Shown here in pieces: positions 52,823 to 64,000 of a DNA stretch of 64,000 nucleotides; within the stretch, counting starts at the first letter, position 1; each line of letters opens with the position of its first letter. This DNA is from Streptomyces sp. CMB-StM0423 (GTDB taxonomy: Bacteria; Actinomycetota; Actinomycetes; Streptomycetales; Streptomycetaceae). The stretch covers positions 186,001 through 250,000 of the forward strand of contig NZ_CP025407.1 of the NCBI RefSeq assembly GCF_002847285.1, written 5' to 3'. Below the pieces are notes generated by a model that was not told the DNA's origin, made no database searches, and worked only from the letters and a program-made list of their open reading frames with translations. The position numbers were made by a program, and so were the translations under genes.

Positions 52823-54541
52823 TCAGTCCTCCGGCAGCTCCACCGGGGCGATGGCGTCGAAGACGTCGCCCGGCCCGGGGTTGGCCGGGTCGGTGGCGCC
52901 GCCGAAGTGCCGCATCACGCCCCACACCGCGTTCAGCGCGGTCTGCACCGCGCCCTCGGCCCAGCCCGCCGTCCAGGAGATGTCGTCGCCGGCCAGGAAC
53001 AGCCCGCGCTTGCCCTCGGGCAGCGCCTCCTGCATGAAGTGGGTGAACAGCCGCCGCTGGTAGCGGTAGTGGCCGGGCAGGTTGGCCTTGAACGCGCCCA
53101 TGAAGTACGGCTCGTCCTCCCAGGAGACCGTCACGGGCGGGCCGATGACGTGCTTCCTGATGTCGACGCCCGGGTAGATCTCGCCGAGCGACTTCAGCAT
53201 GACCTCCATCCGCTCCTCGGCCGGCAGCGGCAGCCACTTCAGGCTGTCGTCGCACCAGGTGTACGACAGGCAGATCGCCGCCGGGCGGTCCGGTCCCTCG
53301 TCGAGGAGGTAGGTGCCGCGGGTCATGCGGTCGGTGAGCGTCATGGACATCACGTCGCGCCCGGTCGGCTCACCCTTGTCGTCGACGGCCCGGTCCAGCC
53401 AGAACGGCCGGTCCACGGGCACGAAGAGCTTGGACGAGGCCATGTAGTGGGTGCGTTCGACGGCGGTCCAGTGGTCGATGGGCAGCAGTTCGTCGGCGCA
53501 GTCGATCTTCGAAAGCAGCATCCACGACTGGGCGGTGAAGACGGCGGCCCGGTAGGTGCGTACGTCGCCGGCGGAGTCGGTGACGGTGATCCGCTCGCCG
53601 GCGGCGCGGGCGAGCCGGGTGACCGCAGGGCGGGGGGTGCCGCCGGCGTGCAGGGCGGCCAGCGAGGTGCCGTGCGGCCAGTGCACGAGCTTGCCGGGTG
53701 CGCGGTCCCAGAGCCGCAGCGGCAACTGCCGGCTGCCGCCGACGATGCCGTGGTGGTCGTCGTCGGCCTCGGTGTAGACGACGCGCAGGATCTCCAGGAT
53801 GGAGTTGGGGAAGTCGGTGTCCCAGCCGCCGGTGCCGAAGCCGACCTGGCCGAAGATCTCCCGGTGCCGGAAGGAACGGAAGGCGTCGGAGTCGCAGAGG
53901 AAGCCGTAGAACGTCTGGTTGTCGAGCCGTTCGACCAGAGCCGCCCACAGCTCGCGGATCCGCGGCACGTCGCGCTCGCGGATGGCGCGGTTCATGACGC
54001 TGAAGTCCGCGCCCTCCTCCAGGCAGTCGGCCCAGGCGGCGGCGACGTTGCGGTAGACCTGCGGCAGGTCGTCGATGGTGCGGGCGTAGTGCGACTCGCC
54101 CTTGAGGTCGACGACGGTCGAAGGGGTGCCGGGGGCGAGCGGGTTGGGGAACGGGCGGGTCGTAAGGCCCGCGAGGTCGATGTAGTGCCGCAGTGCCGTG
54201 GACGACGGCGGGAAGCGCATCGCGCCCATCTCGGCGGTGAGCGCGGGGTCGCAGCCGGGGAACGTCTCGGTACGCAGCCGGCCGCCGATCCGGTCCGCCT
54301 CGTAGACGACCGGCTTCAGGCCCATCTTCATCAGCTCGTACGCGGCGACGAGGCCGGAGAGCCCGCCGCCGATCACGGCGACCTCGGTGCCGTGCTCCGT
54401 CGCCGGTATCTGGCCGAGCCCGGCGGGGTGGGCGAGGAAGTCGTCGTACGCGAAGGGGAAGTCGGGGCCGAACATCGTGATCGGCCGCCGGGCGGTCTCC
54501 TCCCCCGCGGGGTGGACGGCGGTGGGCACGGTGGACGTCAT
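52823..54541 (-). CDS. Flavin monoamine oxidase / L-amino-acid oxidase-like protein
   Basis: A 572-residue FAD enzyme. The dinucleotide-binding motif is VAVIGGGLSGLVAAYELMKMG near residue 54, followed by GGRLRTETF and EMGAMRFPPSS near residue 105. The C-terminal FAD motif is LFLAGDDISWTAGWAEGAVQTALNAV. There is no signal peptide. GGAG precedes the ATG. It lies 126 bases after a nitrilase-family gene, behind an Lrp regulator, suggesting oxidation of an amino acid or amine followed by amide hydrolysis, but the order is inferred. Confidence 0.88.
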   Translation of the reverse strand: MTSTVPTAVHPAGEETARRPITMFGPDFPFAYDDFLAHPAGLGQIPATEHGTEVAVIGGGLSGLVAAYELMKMGLKPVVYEADRIGGRLRTETFPGCDPALTAEMGAMRFPPSSTALRHYIDLAGLTTRPFPNPLAPGTPSTVVDLKGESHYARTIDDLPQVYRNVAAAWADCLEEGADFSVMNRAIRERDVPRIRELWAALVERLDNQTFYGFLCDSDAFRSFRHREIFGQVGFGTGGWDTDFPNSILEILRVVYTEADDDHHGIVGGSRQLPLRLWDRAPGKLVHWPHGTSLAALHAGGTPRPAVTRLARAAGERITVTDSAGDVRTYRAAVFTAQSWMLLSKIDCADELLPIDHWTAVERTHYMASSKLFVPVDRPFWLDRAVDDKGEPTGRDVMSMTLTDRMTRGTYLLDEGPDRPAAICLSYTWCDDSLKWLPLPAEERMEVMLKSLGEIYPGVDIRKHVIGPPVTVSWEDEPYFMGAFKANLPGHYRYQRRLFTHFMQEALPEGKRGLFLAGDDISWTAGWAEGAVQTALNAVWGVMRHFGGATDPANPGPGDVFDAIAPVELPED

Positions 54542-54667
54542 CGGGCGGGGCTCCTCGGGCGTGCGGGCAGGGCGGCGCGCGGCCGCCGCCGGGGCGTGGC
54601 TGGGTACGGGTCTGCGGGTACGGGGTACGGGGTACGGGCTGCGGGTGCGGGACTTCGGCGCGGGGCG

Positions 54668-55456
54668 TCAGGCGTACAACTCGGGCCTCAGGTCCGCGAG
54701 ATAGGTGTTGTCCCGGCGGGCGGCGGCGATCCGGGCCGGGTCGACGTCGGCGAGCAGCAGGTCCTCGCCGTCGTGCCCGGCGCGGGCGCGCACCGTGCCG
54801 TCGGGTGCGGCCAGGCAGCTCAGCCCGGCGAAGTGGTGCTCGCCCTCGGCGCCGACGCGGTTGACGTACGCGACGTACAACTGGCTCTCGTAGGCGCGTG
54901 CCGGGACGAGGGTGCGGGGCACGATCTCGTACGGGCGCATCAGCGCGGTGGGCACGAGCAGCAGCTCCGTGCCGGCCAGGGCGTGCGCCCGCACCGGCTC
55001 GGGGAACTCCACGTCGTAGCAGATCAGGATGCCGACGCGGATGCCGTCGACGTCGGCCTGGACCACGGGGGTGTCGCCGGGGGTGAAGAACTTGCGCTCG
55101 AAGTCGCCGAAGAGGTGCGTCTTGCGGTAGTTGGCCGACGGATAGCCGTACGGGGAGACGAGCTGGACGGCGTTGTACACGTCCGAGCCGTCCCGCTCCG
55201 GGTAGCCGTAGGCGATGGACAGGCCGTGGTCGGCGGCGATGCCGGCGACGGCGCGGGCGCCGGGGCCGTCGGCCGGCTCGGCGCGGCCCGCGGGGTCGGT
55301 GGCGTACCCGCTGAGGAACAGCTCGGAGGCGACGAGCAGCCGCGCGCCCCCGGCGGCGGCGGTCCGGGCGGCTGCCTCCAGTGCGGCGAGGGCCTCCCGT
55401 CTGCTCGGGGGCACCCCGGCCGGCCCCTGGAGCAGGGCGGTGCGCAGCGGCGCCAT
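54668..55456 (-). CDS. Carbon-nitrogen hydrolase (nitrilase superfamily)
   Basis: A 262-residue protein with the catalytic Glu in LLVASELFLSGYAT, Lys in NYRKTHLFGDFERKFF and Cys in GILICYDVEFPEPVRAHALAG. The family hydrolyses nitriles, amides or carbamoyl groups. CN hydrolases paired with amine oxidases recur in amine or amino acid catabolism, and an N-carbamoylputrescine-amidase-like role is possible. It lies 154 bases after an Lrp regulator with repeated TTGCGT words in the gap. Confidence 0.9.
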   Translation of the reverse strand: MAPLRTALLQGPAGVPPSRREALAALEAAARTAAAGGARLLVASELFLSGYATDPAGRAEPADGPGARAVAGIAADHGLSIAYGYPERDGSDVYNAVQLVSPYGYPSANYRKTHLFGDFERKFFTPGDTPVVQADVDGIRVGILICYDVEFPEPVRAHALAGTELLLVPTALMRPYEIVPRTLVPARAYESQLYVAYVNRVGAEGEHHFAGLSCLAAPDGTVRARAGHDGEDLLLADVDPARIAAARRDNTYLADLRPELYA

Positions 55457-55533
55457 GGGCAACCTCGCAGGCGGGTGGTGGGTGCGTTTCCCCCGACGGT
55501 ACGTCCTGCGCCAGGCCCGGAACAAGGCCGGTC

Positions 55534-55595
55534 GATTGCGTCCGACCAGGCGATTCGTTGCGTCTGTGCGGGCCCCGGCGGTGATCCGTTGCGTG
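55534..55595. promoter_or_regulatory. Repeated Lrp-type candidate sites before the nitrilase gene
   Basis: TTGCGT occurs at 55536-55541, 55558-55563 and 55589-55594. The second and third are preceded by GATTCG and GATCCG. On the minus strand they read as ACGCAA words with GACGCAACGAATC at the middle copy. Spacing is 22 and 31 bases. Confidence 0.45.
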
Positions 55596-55610
55596 CCGCG
55601 GCGGTGCGGC

Positions 55611-56066
55611 TCAGCGGGGCGGGTCGGGGGCGTAGCGGCGGACGAGCGGGGAGAGGACGAGGACCGATCTGGTGCGCTCGACGAAGGGCTCGCCCGCGAT
55701 CCGTTCCAGCACGTCCTCGAAGTGGCGCATGTCGGTGGCGAAGATCTGCACGATGGCGTCGGCGTCGCCGGTGACCGTGGAGGCGGCGGCCACCTCCGCG
55801 TAGCGCGAGAGCGCGCGGCGGATGTCGCCGGGGCCGGTGTTGGAGCGGCAGTACAGCTCGACGTAGCCCTCGGTGGCCCAGCCGAGCGCGGCGGGGTCGA
55901 CCCGTACGGTGAAGCCGGTGATGGCGCCGGCGGCGCGCAGCCTGTCCACGCGCCGCTTGACCGCGGGCGCGGACAGGCCGACCTCGGCGCCGATGTCGGC
56001 GTAGGTGCGGCGGGCGTCCTCGGCGAGGGCGCGCACGATCCGCTCGTCCAGCTCGTCGAGTCGCAT
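55611..56066 (-). CDS. Lrp/AsnC-family regulator
   Basis: A 151-residue protein with a helix-turn-helix (LDELDERIVRALAEDARRTYADIGAEVGLSAPAVKRRVDRLRAAGAI) and a RAM domain (TEGYVELYCRSN; TVTGDADAIVQIFA). It is the first gene of a unit with the nitrilase and amine oxidase. TTGCGT repeats in the following gap are the likely binding sites. It is distinct from the Lrp at 32460, sharing only general form. Confidence 0.9.
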   Translation of the reverse strand: MRLDELDERIVRALAEDARRTYADIGAEVGLSAPAVKRRVDRLRAAGAITGFTVRVDPAALGWATEGYVELYCRSNTGPGDIRRALSRYAEVAAASTVTGDADAIVQIFATDMRHFEDVLERIAGEPFVERTRSVLVLSPLVRRYAPDPPR

Positions 56067-56137
56067 GTCCGCAGTACACCACGGCCGGCCGGGCCGCTCC
56101 CGGCGCGGCCGGCGTAGTGCATCCGACCGCAGGGCGG

Positions 56138-61801
<5,664 letters not shown>

Positions 61802-61847
61802 GCGCTCGCGCCCGCCCCCGCGCGGGGGCGCCGCGCCCGTACCGCCG

Positions 61848-61883
61848 CCACCGCCCCGGCCGGGACCCCGGCCGGGGCGGTGG
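61848..61883. terminator. Strong bidirectional terminator after icd
   Basis: CCACCGCCCCGGCCGG and CCGGCCGGGGCGGTGG make a perfect 16-base stem with a 4-base loop, between icd and the convergent lyase gene. Confidence 0.82.
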
Positions 61884-61887
61884 CGTG

Positions 61888-63000
61888 TCAGGCGGTACGG
61901 CGGCGGGCCAGCCGGAGGGTGCGGCGGGCCTCGGCGACGACGGCGGCGTCGACGAAGCGGCCGTCAGGCAGTGCGAGGGCGCCGGCGTCCGCGGCCGCGG
62001 CGGCGACGATCTCCCCGGCCCGTTCGACCTCCCCCGGGGTGGGCAGGAACGCGCGCTCGATCACGGGCAGTTGGCGGGGGTGTATCGCCGTACGGCCCAG
62101 GAAGCCCAGGGCCCGTCCGGCGGCGCAGGAGCGGGCGAGGCCGTCGAGGTCGGCGACGTCGGGGTAGACCGACTGGGCCGGCGGGGCGAGCCCCGCGGCG
62201 CGGGCGGCGACGACGGCGCGGCTGCGCGGCCAGGCCAGCCCCGCGTCGTCTGCGACGCCCAGCTCGGCCCGCAGGTCGGCCTCGCCGAGGGCGATGCCGC
62301 GCACGGCGGGGTGGGCGGCGGCGATCTCGTAGGCGCGCTCGATGCCGAGGGCGGATTCGAGGAGCGGGTAGAGGGGCGGGACACCGCCGGTGGCGGGGTG
62401 GCCGAGGGACGGCGCGGGAAGGCCGTCCGCCCCGGCGGGACCGGGCCGTTCGCCGGGCGCGGGGGTGTGGGCGGGGGCGCCGCCGGGATACGGGCCCGCC
62501 GTGCCGGATGCGTCGTCCGGGCCCGCGGCGCCGGAGCCGGGTGTGCCGTAGCGCGTGCGGTCCCCGGGCGCCGGTACGGGTGCGGGGGCACCGGCGCGGG
62601 CCGCCAGGGCGGCCGCTGCCACGCGCAGGACCTCCTCCCGGCCGCCGGTCTTCGGCAGCCGGAGTCCTGCCAGGCCCGGGAGCGGGGCCAGCGTGCGCAG
62701 TTCGCCGTCCGCCAGCGGGCCGGCGAGCGCGTTGACGCGGACGTGCACCGGCACCTGGCCGGGACGCGGTTCGGCCAGCAGCTCCGCGGTGGCCGCCAGC
62801 GCGTACGCCTTGCGCTCGGGCGCCACCGCGTCCTCCAGGTCGACCAGCACCACGTCCGCGCCGCTGCGCAGCGCCTTGGCCACCACCGCGGGCCGGTCCC
62901 CGGGCACGTACAGCCAGGTGAGATACGCCTCCCCGGTGTCCCCCGGCCCGCCGGCGCCCGCCGGATCCGCCGCGACCGCGGACGCGCGCGGCGTGCTCAC
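61888..63000 (-). CDS. HpcH/HpaI aldolase / citrate-lyase beta-like (CitE) protein with Pro-rich insertion
   Basis: A 370-residue protein. Conserved features are [30 protein letters not shown] near residue 28, GLRLPKTGG near residue 110, [36 protein letters not shown], and [17 protein letters not shown]. Between residues about 140 and 210 lies a stretch of roughly 65 Pro/Gly/Ala-rich residues not expected in the barrel. CitE-like proteins cleave or hydrolyse (3S)-citramalyl- or malyl-CoA-type substrates. The GTG overlaps the CoA-transferase stop (GTGA). Confidence 0.85.
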   Translation of the reverse strand: MSTPRASAVAADPAGAGGPGDTGEAYLTWLYVPGDRPAVVAKALRSGADVVLVDLEDAVAPERKAYALAATAELLAEPRPGQVPVHVRVNALAGPLADGELRTLAPLPGLAGLRLPKTGGREEVLRVAAAALAARAGAPAPVPAPGDRTRYGTPGSGAAGPDDASGTAGPYPGGAPAHTPAPGERPGPAGADGLPAPSLGHPATGGVPPLYPLLESALGIERAYEIAAAHPAVRGIALGEADLRAELGVADDAGLAWPRSRAVVAARAAGLAPPAQSVYPDVADLDGLARSCAAGRALGFLGRTAIHPRQLPVIERAFLPTPGEVERAGEIVAAAAADAGALALPDGRFVDAAVVAEARRTLRLARRRTA

Positions 63001-64000
63001 ACCGCCCCCTCGTCGCGCAGCCCGGCTATCTCCGCGCCGGTCAGCCCCAGCCCGGCCAGCACCGCGTCGGTGTCCGCGCCGTGCGGCCGGCCGGCCCAGC
63101 GGATCGCGCCCGGGGTCTCGGAGAGCCGGAAGAGCACGTTCTGCATCTTCAGCGTGCCCAGTTCCTCGTCCTCGACCTCGGTGATCGAGCCCAGCGCCCG
63201 GTACTGCTCGTCGGCCATCACGTCGCGTATGTCGTACACCGGCGCCACCGCCGCCTGCGCCTTCTCGAAGGCCGCGACGACCGTCGCCGCGTCGTGCCGC
63301 GCGATCCACCCGCCGACCGCCTCGTCCAGCTCCCCGGCGTGCGCCGCCCGGCCGGCGCCGGTGCCGAACCACGGCTCCTCGATCAGCTCGGGCCGCCCGA
63401 CGAGCCGCATCACGCGCTCGGCGATCGACTGCGCGGAGGTGGAGACGGCGAGCCAGCGGCCGTCGGCGGTGCGGTAGGTGTTGCGCGGCGCGTTGTTGGT
63501 GGAGCGGTTGCCGGTACGCGGCTGGACGTAGCCGAGCTGGTCGTACCAGAGCGGCTGCGGGCCGAGCACCGTCAGCATCGGCTCGATGATGGCCATGTCG
63601 ACCACCTGCCCGCGCCCGGTGCGGTCCCGCCCGGCGAGCGCGGTCATCACGGCGTAGGCGGTGGAGAGCGCGGCGACGGAGTCCGCGAGGCCGAACGGCG
63701 GCAGCGTCGGCGGCCCGTCCGGCTCGCCGGTGACGGCGGCGAAGCCGCTCATCGCCTCGGCGAGGGTGCCGAACCCGGGGCGGCGGGCGTACGGGCCGAA
63801 CTGGCCGAAGCCGGTGACCCGGGCGAGCACCAGCCGGGGGTTGGCAGCGGACAGCTCCGCCCAGCCGAGGCCCCACTTCTCCAGCGTGCCGGGGCGGAAG
63901 TTCTCGACGATCACGTCGGATCCGGCCGCCAGCCGCAGCAGCACGTCGCGCCCGCCGGGCGTGGACAGGTCGAGGGTGACGTTCTTCTTGTTGCGGCCGA
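62997..64000 (-). CDS. Class III (CaiB/BaiF) CoA-transferase, 5' end outside window
   Basis: The frame stays open to the window edge, so the N-terminus is missing; about 333 residues are seen. [21 protein letters not shown] and [39 protein letters not shown] are hallmark segments, followed by [15 protein letters not shown] and [15 protein letters not shown]. These enzymes move CoA between carboxylic acids. Coupled to the CitE-like gene, it probably activates a dicarboxylic acid that the lyase then cleaves. Confidence 0.93.
   Translation of the reverse strand, partial: GRNKKNVTLDLSTPGGRDVLLRLAAGSDVIVENFRPGTLEKWGLGWAELSAANPRLVLARVTGFGQFGPYARRPGFGTLAEAMSGFAAVTGEPDGPPTLPPFGLADSVAALSTAYAVMTALAGRDRTGRGQVVDMAIIEPMLTVLGPQPLWYDQLGYVQPRTGNRSTNNAPRNTYRTADGRWLAVSTSAQSIAERVMRLVGRPELIEEPWFGTGAGRAAHAGELDEAVGGWIARHDAATVVAAFEKAQAAVAPVYDIRDVMADEQYRALGSITEVEDEELGTLKMQNVLFRLSETPGAIRWAGRPHGADTDAVLAGLGLTGAEIAGLRDEGAV

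Overview
The window is very GC-rich, densely coded and rich in GTG starts, four-base start/stop overlaps and actinobacterial families (RbpA, FxsA, Ppm1, GuaB1, LmeA-like DUF2993, monomeric isocitrate dehydrogenase, long-form HisG, Lrp/AsnC pairs). It looks like chromosomal DNA of a Streptomyces or a close relative. No rRNA, tRNA, CRISPR array, transposase or phage gene was seen.

Layout. (1) 1-1892: the tail of a penicillin-acylase-type hydrolase and an AlcB/IucB-like N-acetyltransferase, probably the edge of a siderophore-like locus. (2) 1902-17421: a sugar or sugar-acid uptake and catabolism locus. A leftward operon (class III aminotransferase, enolase-superfamily dehydratase, amidohydrolase, SDR) diverges from an IclR regulator. 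A rightward run follows: Tat-exported beta-helix protein, Gfo/Idh/MocA oxidoreductase, binding lipoprotein, two permeases, epimerase, DapA-like aldolase and 2-hydroxyacid dehydrogenase. The locus has no transport ATPase; a UgpC/MsiK-like ATPase lies at 22086-23456. (3) 17494-25438: a mycothiol-enzyme relative, a class A beta-lactamase-like protein, an anti-sigma-type ATPase, a PhoD-like phosphatase, the transport ATPase, and a small membrane protein beside an FtsK-like protein whose ATPase motifs are broken. (4) 25613-32900: MocR regulator divergent from a YczE-like membrane protein, then rbpA with two recognisable promoters, fxsA, ppm1, a 632-bp gap, an amidohydrolase and an AsnC regulator. 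(5) 33139-42861: a hypothetical, an acyl-CoA dehydrogenase, a TetR/SDR/SMR efflux unit with repeated palindromic operators, a Tat-exported beta-carbonic anhydrase, a Tat-exported C39-type peptidase, a P-loop kinase, a candidate small RNA and an EccA-like TPR-AAA protein. (6) 42926-51852: two CNNM/CorC-type membrane proteins, then one long leftward operon headed by an FMN riboswitch: ribD-ribE-ribM-ribBA-ribH-hisE-hisG-PH-domain protein. (7) 52038-64000: a DUF5995 protein; an Lrp/nitrilase/amine-oxidase unit; guaB1; a protein with 27 uninterrupted Gly-Pro pairs beside a cysteine-rich four-helix protein; a DUF2993 protein; icd; and a CitE-like lyase with a CoA-transferase cut by the window end.

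How it works together. The best-supported circuits are the FMN-riboswitch operon, the IclR-controlled catabolic locus (a strong promoter with palindromes just downstream), the TetR unit with three near-identical operators, and rbpA under a housekeeping-like plus a SigR-like promoter. The observations most worth following are the orphan catabolic locus of unknown substrate, the FtsK-like pseudo-ATPase pair, the candidate small RNA at about 40680-40750, the Gly-Pro repeat protein next to a likely copper-binding protein, and a hairpin that would hide the ribosome binding site of a CorC-type gene.
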